Shown here one piece after another: positions 14,156 to 25,100 of a stretch of 64,000 nucleotides of DNA (positions are counted from its first letter, which is position 1; each line of letters opens with the position of its first letter). Both the position numbers and the translations under genes were made by a program. The DNA comes from Warburgia ugandensis (Eukaryota; Streptophyta; Magnoliopsida; Canellales; Canellaceae): contig CP141132.1 in NCBI GenBank assembly GCA_035236585.1, forward strand, positions 43,155,880-43,219,879, given 5' to 3'. The notes under the pieces were generated by a model. The model was not told where the DNA came from, made no database searches, and worked only from the letters and a program-made list of their open reading frames with translations.

Positions 14156-16899
14156 ACATATACAACCATGTCACATGAGCATACAAAATAAGAGTATGGG
14201 CTCTTATGCTGCAATGGCAACCACACTAGGATCTCAATCACTACTGCTCCCCGTTAACACCATAACAGGAGACTTCCTCCGTCCCACATGGGGGGAACAG
14301 ACCTGTAAGGCAGACTACCCATGATACCACCACCTACATACCTGGCCCTCTCAGGGCGATGTCTAATCATCATCATCATCACAAAGTCAGAGGGAGGGTG
14401 ACCAACCCTACATCTTAGCATAGTACCCACCAGGCAGAAGCACTCATCATAAATCAACAGCCATGAAGCAAGTATCGAAAATCCATGCATAATCATTCTC
14501 GATAAAACCAAATCGAGAGAGTAATTCAATATATCAACTTCATGCATTGAAAATCAGTGTATAACATCCTCAATAATCAAATCAATGCAAAGTAAAATAT
14601 ACTAGAAATAGTGCATAAATCATGCACAAAATGAGTAGCAAGCATATCAATGATACATGCTGAAAAATAATCTCATGCAAACATGGCAGAGCATAAAACC
14701 CATGCCTCAAAGTTTCAAATAATACATCATGATTGAAGAAATCATGGAAAAATCCCAAATGTAATCACCTACCTCAGACAATGTACTACTCATCTGTACC
14801 TCCTAATTTAGTTAGACCCATCTCTAACGCAATCCACCACAATTCCATCACCTGGATACACATCACATCTAGTCATACTCGAAATCTACTTTATCTACTT
14901 GGATTCTTAATCACACAACATTATGTTTTCATATTTCATTACATCGCGTTCAAGACATTTCAATAGTTCCCAGCCCTGGAATCTCAAGGTAGGGCCCACT
15001 CATAATCATCTAGTCCTTAATCATATCTATGTATATTTTAGAGCCATTAGGCTTAGATCACACCAATCTTAAGTAATTTATTATTTAAATTAACCAATTG
15101 TGCATCATTATATGAATATCATGCTCAATCATATCTAATTGAAATCAAATCACTCTATCAAATGATTAAGACAATAATTTTACCTTGAACAAGTCAATCT
15201 GAATAATATCCAACTATTTACATGGTCAAATCGTCCATCAATTGCTTTAACTGTACCTGATCATCAAATATCCATGCTAAACTCATTAAAGATCCTCACC
15301 TGATCACCCCAGATCACATAACAACATAGTAATTCTAGTTAATTAATCTAATTAAGAATTCTAAACAATTGAGATCATTAAATTGGACCCAATTTCATAC
15401 TTAGATATTCAATTGATCTCAGTCGTTGATCAAGATCAGCTAAATAATGTCAGATCATCTCAGATTAGACAATTCAAAGTCTAATCAATGGTTTGGCCAA
15501 ATCAATGGTTAGATCTTCCTTGATTGATAAATGGGAAGATGGTTATCATTCGTCGCGTTGCCAGGGTCGCAAGGGTCCTCTCGGATCTTCAAGATCCCTC
15601 CTAGATTTATCAGAATCACGCTTCAAAGTTCAAGGGATAAAAGGGTCACTGGGTCAACTCAAACCCTTCCAAAACGAGTCAAGAGTGGGTTGACTCAGCC
15701 AGTCAACAAAGAAAAACAGGGTAAGAGGAGAAATGGTGAGTGGCGGTGATTGTGGGGGTGTGGCGATCCTGACTATAGGAGAGGGGGGGGGGGTTTCCTA
15801 GCAAGTAGGCCCACCCATGGCCTGAGCGTGCGAGTGGAAGGGGAGGGTAAGACTAGAAAGACAAAGGGGAAGGGAAAGGATTTTTGGGTGCGTGGCCACC
15901 AACTGCCTGTTCGATCACTGCCCGAACCCCATGGGGAAGAGATGCAAGGGGGGGATGGGGGTTTTGCTTGCTAAAAAAAACCCAATTTGGGTTCCTACCA
16001 TTGCTAGAAGAAATGGGGGGAAGAGAAATTAAGCGTCAAAAGACCAGATTAGGAGGGGTGACTACACGCCGATGAAACCCATTTTGGGTTTTTTTTATCA
16101 CCGTTAGAGAGAGGAGGGAGATTGCCGAAGAAGAACCCAGTTTGGGTTTCTTTCCATTTCTGGGAAAACACTTGATTGGACGCTGGGGAGAGGGCTGTGT
16201 GCGCGGGTAAATAGGAACACATAGGGTTTACTGCTAGCAATGGCTGTCAGACCCCTTCTATCTGAGCCCGATGAAGAATAGAGGAGAGGGAAGGGTAGAT
16301 CAAAGGAGGGGAGGCTTTTGGGTCGCCAATTTTTCTGGCAATCCCCCTCTTTTCTTCCAATTTTAGCTATACCATGCGAGGGGGAGGTGGTGGAGTAGGT
16401 GGTGCGTGGCAACACACCTGTCACGTCAGACTACTAGGGGTGTCAATATTAATTTTGACCCCCTCTAAATTAGTAAAATTTTTGGGTTTTTTCACCCCTA
16501 TCTCCGTTTCATACAAAATTAGTGTCGTTCGTATCATATCGATGCATACGTTCCAAATTTGATAATCCCAAGTCCAAATTTTAAGCCCATAAAGAGGTCA
16601 TTTTTATAAAATTAAAATTTCTTATCCCCATTAAAATTATAATTTTAAATCATGAAAAATGTCCTAAATTTTAGAGTTGTTACAACCTATAGGCTAACCT
16701 CAAAAAAGAGTGTGGAAGGTAATGGGTTAGTTGCAAAAGAAATTAAGTAGTTTAGGCTGTCTTTATAATGAGGTGATTAAGATGCCCCGTTGGACCAGCA
16801 GTGGTACCCTTGGAAGATTAAGCATCAAGATGGAAACTATACCTTAGTAAAAACTAGTAGCATGCTCTTTGTTGGGAAACTTAGATAGGTTAAATGAAC

Positions 16900-19806
16900 T
16901 AATATCATAAATCAGTGCATTCCCGATCTTTCCAAATTGTACCCATGTGTTGTTTATGTGCTAAATATATGCGTACTCATGAAGTATAAGAAAAGCCACC
17001 TGAATAACTTGAGAATGAATGACTCTGTTTCACTTAGCCATGTTTCACTTAGCCATATTTAGAATAATATACATAGTATAGCATGAATAAAAGGATTGAA
17101 TGACAAACTAAGAACAGTGAACAAATGCATTATACCACAAAGAACAACATCATGGTAGGTTGAAGGAAAACTTCACGGATCATGCTTTGAAAATTTTGAC
17201 TTATGCATGGGTAACTCAGAACTTTCAGACTTTTGCAATAGTCTGCAAAACACTTAATTTTGAGCATGATGATTGATAACGATTTAGGCAAGCTCTCTCA
17301 GAGCAGCTGTAAGGCCTACTAATGTATTTGATTGATGTTTTGGGAGACCACTGAACAAGCAGGTTGAGTCAGTTGCTGCCCTAGAGGCAAGCTTGCTTCA
17401 TGCAACTGTAAGTCCTAAGAACCTATATTAGGAGTAGTTGGCCCCTACCCTTTGATATTATATTAGATACCAGCTCAGGAGGAGCTTTGTGAAGTGTGGT
17501 TTTCATAGGACCGCTCTGTGTGTAGCTAGTAAACTGCCCGTGGGAGCCAGTGCACAAGTTCACATGGTATCCGTGGGAACGTAAGTGATGGTAGTTAAGA
17601 AGAGGTAATGGAAGCATCTACAAGCATAGAAGTCAGTTATATATATTGTAATGCATGTTGATCATGTCAGGTCACTCGGAGGAGTTGGACTGCCCACTTC
17701 TTCTAGATAGTGTGCATGTTCTAGTTGGTAGGACGTGAGTTGCCAGCGTCCCCGTGACAAGACGAAATTGCTACTCGTATGCCACTATGTGAGTTCTCTT
17801 TTCAATTTGATGCGCATCTTTAAAAAGACCATTACACCTTTCTTAACAAAGTGTGGCATGTAGTTCACCACATTAGATGTTTTTACCAAATCATTGATTT
17901 ATGCACAAATGTACTTGAACTATTTGGATTAAAATCCATGAGCATCATAGCAGCATGTTGTAATTGAATTAGCACATCCATGTAAATATGCACCTATCAC
18001 AAAATCTTGTAATAATCTTAGTTTAGTTGAGCTTGTAAGTTGAATTCTTATCTTTTAATGAGCCACTTGTATATTTTAGTACGTATAATTACATAGAATT
18101 CTTATCTTTTAATTAGCCACTTGTATACTTTAGTAATTTTAATTACATATATATGTGAGTTCCCAAAAGGCAACTTTATGCCCACCCAAATCATTTTCTA
18201 GGGTTTAGGCCTTTTGGGGTGGAGCAAGATAATCTCATTGCTGCTAATTCCGACAAGAAGGAGAAGAAGTAGAGGCAGAGGACTCTTGAAATTTTGGCAA
18301 ACAGGGGCTCCAACGCTTTTTTCCTTGGAAAATGCTTTTTGATTGTCAAAAGCGCCTCATCCTATCTAGGGCCCTCCTTTGCATTCTCTGATCCACTCAC
18401 CATTTGGGCTTGTCTTAGATTGGCTAGTCACCAGATTTTATAACCATTGGAGGATTTGAGCCATGTTATTGCTATTCCTTTGAACTTTTAACTGAAAGAG
18501 CTAATATTTAGAAGCCTTCAGTGATCATGAATTTTTTTTATGCAACCTACATAGAACAAACCCAACAAGATGAATAGTTTAGATTTCCTAAATTTGTCGC
18601 TAGCATTCCTCTAGAAGAACGCCTTTTCTTTTTCCTAAAAATCTCATTTATTTTAATAAAATTTGTTTTAATATTTAAAATAAAAAATGGCCCAAAACTA
18701 CAAAAGCACAATGGAGGGACTTATAGTAACACATACTTGTGTAGTGAACTGAAAATTTGAGACTTTGGGAACTAGACTGTCATTGAAATTAGTTGAGGGT
18801 AGTAAACTATACTTTTCTCTTCTCTTATTTAATAAAATCCAAACTAAGTACTATTAGGATCAAACTCACGAAATATGTGCTAGCCTAGGACAAGTGTTGC
18901 ACCATATAAAATCTTCAGCAAGTGTGACGCAAATACATTTATACAATTCATAATATTGACCAAGGACTATGCCTAAACTTCTTATCCATTGCTCAAACCT
19001 ATCTGCTCTTCTTAGTTTCTCAAAAATCTGAGGCTTACCATCTTCCAAATGGTCTGAACCTCGTCGCTGACTCATTAAATAAGTGGAGACCACTTGAAAT
19101 ATAGCCAATTGTATTACCTTTTTAGTTGCAAGAGAAGAATTACAAGGCAAATCACTTCCATACTCTCACTCACACGCCTAATCTAATCCCCTACAAAGGG
19201 GAAAGCAGCATCAGATTATCCTATCGTCGAATAAAAACCTTTGATGTTACTGAATGTCAAGCTCTCGGTTGTCTCTCCAATAGATTCATCATCAAGCAAA
19301 ATTGAAGCCAAAATTCATTCAAAACACGAATGCAAAATTGCACTAATCTGTAGTTTTTGGGAGATGGTTTGTTATGCAACAACATTTCTCTCCATAGATT
19401 AGTGTTAAATCAAAGGAGCTCTGCCAATCTTGGCATTCCTTGAGCAAATTGAACTTTTCAATGAACTTATAAATAAAAAGGAAAAGAAAAAAGGACAAGT
19501 TTCACTGTTATCAGATACATGATTATGAGATAATAAATAAGGGTTTGGATATGCACAAAAATCCAAGATTTCCTCCTTTTCACACTTGACTCAGACACTA
19601 ACATTTAAGAGTCTTTTGGTTGAAATTTTCTTTATGGAATAAGGTTAAATTAGTATGAAAAATGATGTCTCCACCATGCAATAGAAGAAGCGCTATACCC
19701 ACCACTATCCAAAGGTTGGAAATCTCCTCAATCCTTCCTCCTTCCCTACTCCCCAGCCGTAACTATTACCCCATCCTTTGTCCAAGACAGCCTCCAATGA
19801 ACCAAA
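16900..19806. other. No gene seen; one 54-bp tandem duplication
   Basis: Unassigned DNA, possibly including 3' remains of the Athila-like element. At 18042-18149 a 54-bp unit beginning GAATTCTTATCTTTTAAT is tandemly duplicated with a few differences. The minus-strand frame at 18866-19150 (94 codons) resembles no family I know. Confidence 0.5.
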
Positions 19807-20448
19807 TGTATGGACAGCTATAGCTCAAACACAGGTTTATGTTCAGTCTCAATGGGAAAATGGAACACCTAACAATGCATCTTCATAGACCAAGAATTAT
19901 GAGATCACTCCTTTCATTTTGGGTGACAAAGGGAACGTACCATTTGAGCCTTTTTTCATGCTTTTCCTAAAGGTCTGGAGAAAGTAACAACCAATAGGAT
20001 TTTCCTAATCCTCCCTTCCTAAAAGAAAGAAGGTGAAATTCTAGGGACTAAGAGATTGGATCTAACCATAAAAAGTTGGTATAAATAATGCATTTCTTGG
20101 TCTTTGACCTCTTCAGTCACTACAAATGCCCCCCAATCAATGTAATGGAATGTGGAATGTGTCTATTTATCTATCACTTAACTCAAAATGGGAGCAGGTT
20201 TGAAAAAGGATCTTAAAATGTCTAAGATTAGGCAAAGAGGGTCTCTTAACGCCTTCTTTTCTTCTTATCGAAGTTATCTTACAAAGACTTGTCATAATAA
20301 GGTGTAAGGAAGAAAGGGGAACAAACACACTTGAAGCAATACAATAGAGAAGCGTATGATGCATTTGAGAAGGATGAATCACTCCTGAAAATGAATCTAT
20401 TGATTCTCTCCCAATTGATTGAATTGTAGGTGCAATGATTTACTTCAC

Positions 20449-20483
20449 AAGTGAGGTCGTTGGTTCAAGCTCAAGATGGCCCA
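20449..20483 (+). pseudogene. trnI-GAU: Plastid-derived trnI-GAU exon 2 remnant
   Basis: GGTTCAAG and GATGGCCCA match the T arm and acceptor end of plastid trnI. Mutations in the stem (CTCAAG for TCCAG) break pairing. Exon 1 is absent. Confidence 0.8.
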
Positions 20484-20541
20484 ACTGTGCTAAGGAAAAG
20501 AACCTAAAGAAGTATCTAACTCCATGCTCCACTTGGCTCAG

Positions 20542-20579
20542 GGGGATATAGATCAATAGGTAGAGCTCTGCTCTTGCAA
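20542..20579 (+). pseudogene. trnA-UGC: Plastid-derived trnA-UGC exon 1 remnant
   Basis: GGGGATATAGATCAATAGG and on to CTCTTGCA match plastid trnA exon 1; the anticodon TGC is kept. D-arm changes (GATCAATAGG for GCTCAGTTGG) and loss of exon 2 leave it non-functional. Confidence 0.82.
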
Positions 20580-20630
20580 TTGGGTCATTGCAATTAAGGG
20601 TTTGATGTCTAATTGTCCAAGCGATAATGA

Positions 20631-21849
20631 CACGTACGATCCATTTGTAAACATTGTATCTATTTACATACTCTCAAATGACCCCTTTCTCATAATGAGA
20701 ATGTACAGATCTGATGATCGAGTCTATTCCGCAATTATAAGTTCATAACCCTAGCCTATTTTAATTTTGGGTGGAATAAATCTACTAATTATTTTATTCC
20801 AATCATTAAGGGGCATCTTGAACTAAGAAATAGACCCTAGAAACTAAAAGAGTGTATCCTAAGCAAGGAGAAGGAAGACTAGAATGCCAATAGACGTCTA
20901 CTATCTATTCCTCCAACTCAATAGTACCCATTTTCTCCTCAACCTTTTCTTTTTCCAAGGCCCCTAAACATTGTAAGGTATATTAACCCTTATTAGAATG
21001 GTAGGTCTTTAGTTGAAGCATTTTTCATCTAGCACTAAGACTTCAATGTTGCCGCAAAGAGCTTCCTCTTTATTCATGTTGCCAAGCTTACAAACTATTC
21101 TAAGTCTTCAAATGCCTTTGGTTTTGAGATGCCATGTTTGTTGTTCTCTTCTAAATCTGAACATGCCTAGTTCTATGGCGTACTATACGGCTTTCTTATG
21201 GGTCTATTCTTCATATACATTCATCAAGACTATTTTCTTCATGGTGCCTGGTATCTTATCTCAGATCTGACTATGCCTGGTTGTGAGGCTTGCCACACCT
21301 ACTTCTCTTATTATTATTCTTTGATTCATATTTTACTATAGGATGATGAAACTAAGATGAGAGAACTCTTCTTTGATGAGTTTTTCAGTCTCTCGATCTT
21401 CCTCCTTGTGTTCTTTTGTTTGTTATAATCTTTCTTATGTTTCAACTTTTCAAGTTCATGTATGTCTTTCATGAGTATAGAACTCTCTTGATGGTGACAG
21501 ATCTTTTAGGACAAGACAAGTAGCATGACTTTTCGAATGAAAAAATAATCAAATAATGTTCCTTTCGATGAATGCAACCACTTGAAGTAATGAATATTAT
21601 TTGGATTAAGAGAAGAAAAAACTTTCCTCAATCATCTTGAAATGTTTTCCTAGCTACCCGTGGCTCGAGAACAATTGAAGGAGCCTTTTGAAGAAACATT
21701 GATGATGAAACCCAAAATGGGTGGCAAAAGGAGAAATTGGATGGTTATGGAAGATCCAATTGTTTGGTCATCAAAGGGCAAAAGAAAGGATGAGAAAAAG
21801 GACGATTGACAAATCAGAAAAGAGAGAATTTAGGGAGAGAATCATTCGT
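20631..21849. other. No gene seen
   Basis: AT-rich unassigned DNA. A frame at 21013-21270 has low-complexity hydrophobic composition and no family match I recognise. Confidence 0.5.
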
Positions 21850-22114
21850 ATCTAATGTATCTATTCAAAATATTGGGCCTGCATGTATAATATAAAACAG
21901 GAAGGAAATCACACGAACTACATCCAAGGAAAACACAAGATGTAAGGATTCTAAAGCCTGGTCTCCAATCAACATGATGCTCGGTTTTCACCAAAACATA
22001 ACTCAAGTTATAGCACACGAGAGGAAAACAGCGATTGAACCACAAGGAAATTTAGAGCTATATCAACAGTAATAGCGGAGATCATAAACTAATAAACCAG
22101 ATTATCCTGTCGGC
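21850..22114 (-). other. TMEM230: Probable 3' untranslated region of the TMEM230 gene
   Basis: On the minus strand, the roughly 265 bases after the TAG are TG- and TTG-rich, non-repetitive and without a long open frame, as expected of a plant 3' UTR. No clear AATAAA was found, so the end is a guess. Confidence 0.35.
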
Positions 22115-22194
22115 CTAATAACTGGGGATTAAAGCAAAACGATATCCGTTTGCACCCCTCCATGAATAATACGCAACTCGAGTTTCATAGAAAC
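22115..22194 (-). CDS. TMEM230: TMEM230 exon 2 (C-terminal 25 residues and stop)
   Basis: This 80-base exon is too short to stand out as an open frame; it was found by searching for the missing family C-terminus. It completes Gly88 (G|GT) and encodes [19 protein letters not shown] followed by ALIPSY and TAG. The acceptor is GGTGCAG|GTTTC on the minus strand, with a CTGAC branch-point-like motif about 25 bases upstream. Phase matches exon 1 exactly. The FYETR and YYSWRGA motifs are the typical plant TMEM230 ending, so chance is very unlikely. Confidence 0.93.
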
Positions 22195-25100
22195 CTGCAC
22201 CAAGAGCACATGCGTCAGTCTTCATATCAATAAATTCAGGAACTCTGATGATTTTTATCAGGAAGCATGAATTATGCTCAAAACTATAGAATACAATGAC
22301 CCATCTGGCGGAACACTACAAACCTAACAGAGCATTTCAATTTACAGTTCACTAAGCTTTCAAACACTACAAACCTAGCACTCGATAAGATATCCCGCTT
22401 CATTGTTGAACTCTATGACTGTATTAAAATGCAAATTTTGCAGCATTACAGACATTGCATTGGTAGAAAAAGAATACTCGCCAGATCGATTCCTCCAATT
22501 TAACTATCACGATAATATCTGATAAAAAAACTCTTATTCATTGGCAACAAACGCTACATTAAATCTGATAAATAATTTCCCCCTTCTAGTTTTGAGCAAC
22601 ATATTGGATAAGCATATGATTTTTCGCTAGGGAGGTGTTAGAAAATTATTGTAATATGTTTCTGCAGGACTTTTGGCTAAGATCAAGAGTAGACTATATA
22701 CACATTCGGTAAGTGGCCAAATAGGCATATACAAGGAAGAGATTCAGGCTAGATTTTGGTACATATGGAGTATGGTTTCCCATTATTGCTTTATAGCTTT
22801 CTCCACTTCCTCTCCTCTTACTTTGCATAAACACATACGTTTGCTGGTTGCGTCAGAACAAAGTTAGACCTAGCCATGTTTCTTTTCCAATTTACCACCT
22901 GTTACTTCAGTTTCTCCTTTTCCCTTCTGTTCTACATTCTGTGCAAGCTATACTATTGAAAGATGCACGCCAGATGTTCATTGCTCATGTCCCCTTAAAA
23001 ACAGACTTTTAGCATAACTGTAAGCCATCCATCTCCTCCCAGCTTACGATCCTTACATTCTCTCGCTTCTTTCATTCTTTCCAGTTTCTATTTTCCAAAG
23101 CATAGAGTCGTGTCCTCTCTTTTTCTTCATTTTCTATGTTCTGGTATTCTTTTTCACTCTCTAGATCTTCATACCCCATCCAGTCCTACCTAATTTTCAT
23201 TCATCTCTTTTCGAAACAAAAAACTCAGTTCTTACTCTTACTGTCAATGCATCCAACACAACCCTGCCACATCCAGGATTTTTTCATTGGTATATCCATA
23301 CAACACAACCCTGCCATTTCCATGATTTTCCTATACTTGTCACTGGTGACCTACATTAATCCCTTCACCTGTAACATCTCTTTTATTTGAACGCTACTTC
23401 TCAAAGATCCTTTCACTTCTACCAACAGACTCAATTTCTATATTTTACCAATCCTTTCGCGACTTACTTGATTTCTGGACATCCCCTTTCACTCTTAAGA
23501 CCTCTACTGAATTTTAGTTCTCTCTTCCACTTTGGTTTCCGCTTGATATCCGATTTTAATTGCAGTTTTACACTGTCAGTCCTTTCACTTTTACCAACAT
23601 ACTTATTTCTATATTTTACCCAACCTTTTACATCTCCTTAAATTCTGGACATCCCTTTTTACTCTTCAGCCCTCTACCTAATTTTACTTCTCTTCAACTT
23701 TGGTTTCCTCTTGATACCTGATTTGAACTCCATTTTGACACTGTCAGTCTTTTGTAATGTAAAAATTTATGCATTGCTGTCAATCCAGCTTCTTTTACTA
23801 TCACTGTCTCCTCTTTTCTAATCTCAACAAATGTGCATTTTCGGCTTCTTATACTATCAGTTGTGTCACTCCTGACTATGTTATTGGTTGATACAGCTAC
23901 AACATACAAGGTAAATACCAGAAAAATAAACAAATAAGTAACAGAATTGACAGGTCAGCAACAGAGTTTGTTAAGAAGATAAAGCTTTACACATGGCAGG
24001 TCCTGATTCACTTACCAGAAATCAGTTAGTTAGATGGTTACAAAGGAGACTTTAATAAAAGAAGGAAAGAAAAGGACGGAAGAGAAGAAATTGGAAAGTT
24101 ACTGGAGGCAGCAGCTCCTCAAATGGCTGCAGATTTTTCTTGTTTTCCTCTGTTTTCTTAAGCTTTCTCTGTGCAAGCTGTAAAAGTTGTAATCTTTTAG
24201 AGAGAATCTGCCATTTATATCCTAGATCAATTTGTTTTTGTTGAATTACTCTTCTTTCTTTAAAGGACTGCATCAATTTGGTATCAGAGCCTTACCTCCC
24301 GGGCATAGTCAATACACAAATGCAAGGAAGACTGAAAGCACTAGAGCAGAAATTTAAACATGTGTCAACAGATGTTCAATTGAGAGATTACTTGCTTGAG
24401 AAGTGGGAAATGATGAAGCATAGAGAAGCTAAAGGATTGAAACAGAAACAGAGCCCAGATCCTTCCGAGCAAACGCCGATGGGTGGGATCACAAGCACAG
24501 GTCCTTTCAATAGCTTGAAAGGAGAAATCCAACCTGGGTGCAAACGCTGTTAGGCTGGAATCCAAAGGTTGGAAACTAGAATTACCCATTTTCAAAGGGG
24601 AAGATCCCTACGGATGGGTGTTCAAAATGGACTGGTATCTACAAGCAACTGGTGTATAGGGAGGAGAGAAATTGCTCTGCAGTAGTTTGCCTGTAGAGGA
24701 GTGCCCTAGTGTGATATCAGTGGGTTGAAACATGGGCACCGATCAATAACTGGTCTGATTTCTAAATCCCGATGATCCAACACTTCAAGCCATCTTAGCA
24801 AGGTAAGTCTTACGAATCGTTGATGGATCTCCATCAACAAGGATCAGTGACAAAATATCGAGAGAAGTTTGAGATGATCACCACGTCCATGGTCAGAGCT
24901 TTCACAGAGTTGTTGCTACGAGCTTTCATTCACAGATTATAGGAAGAGATTAGGGCAAAACTGCAGTTTAAACAGTCTAGCAACCCTAACAACGACAATG
25001 GAACAGGCGCACAAGATAGAGGAAAGAAATTGGGTTTTAAATGGGGCCGAAGAAATTATGGCAAAAGGATAGTGGGCCAGACCACCCTCCCTACCCAATG

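Larger units (their letters stand above)
13113..16684 (-). mobile_element. Solo Tekay/Del-like LTR, copy B (3.57 kb)
   Basis: The plus strand starts TGTAACACCCTGGG and ends GAGTTGTTACA, i.e. a reverse-oriented LTR running TGTAACAACTC to CAGGGTGTTACA. No internal coding sequence is attached on either side, so it is a solo LTR left by LTR-LTR recombination or a lone truncated copy. It splits the Athila-like integrase and is therefore younger. Flanks (agcat on the left, accta on the right) do not give a clear 5-bp target duplication. The region 15.5-16.4 kb is GC-rich; open frames there are not recognisable proteins. Confidence 0.83.
5700..16900 (+). mobile_element. Decayed Athila-like Ty3/gypsy retrotransposon, interrupted by a solo LTR
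   Basis: Plus-strand order is 5' LTR (end near 7160), primer site (7170-7187), leader, gag, protease, RT, RNase H, integrase. Gag, zinc knuckle and integrase wording (for example SLKDKAKSWLNS and GTPKAIISDRG) match the Athila/Tat lineage. All frames are broken. The integrase is cut at 13112 by another element's LTR and seems to resume briefly at 16685 (acctataggct, compatible with the A-Y-W-A stretch expected next). No 3' LTR was recognised. Both outer limits are estimates. Confidence 0.8.
19807..20630 (+). other. Nuclear plastid DNA insertion (trnI intron - trnI exon 2 - trnA exon 1)
   Basis: From TGTATGGACAGCTA to about TAATGA this stretch follows the chloroplast inverted-repeat rRNA-operon spacer: 3' part of the trnI-GAU group II intron, trnI exon 2, intergenic spacer, trnA-UGC exon 1 and the first ~50 bases of the trnA intron. 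Recognisable blocks include GGTTTGAAAAAGGATCTTA and CTATTGATTCTCTCCCAATT. Differences from the plastid sequence as I know it are mostly C to T and G to A. It is not a working tRNA locus. Confidence 0.88.

Noticed and set aside
15493-16424. Overlapping GC-rich frames on both strands
   Set aside because: They lie inside the solo LTR and have low-complexity Gly/Arg/Pro/Ser composition.
18866-19150. 94-codon minus-strand frame
   Set aside because: No recognised domain, no splice or regulatory context; could be chance.
20690-20780. Possible continuation of the plastid insertion (GATCTGATGATCGAGTC...)
   Set aside because: It looks organelle-like, but I could not place it in the trnA intron or any named plastid region with confidence.
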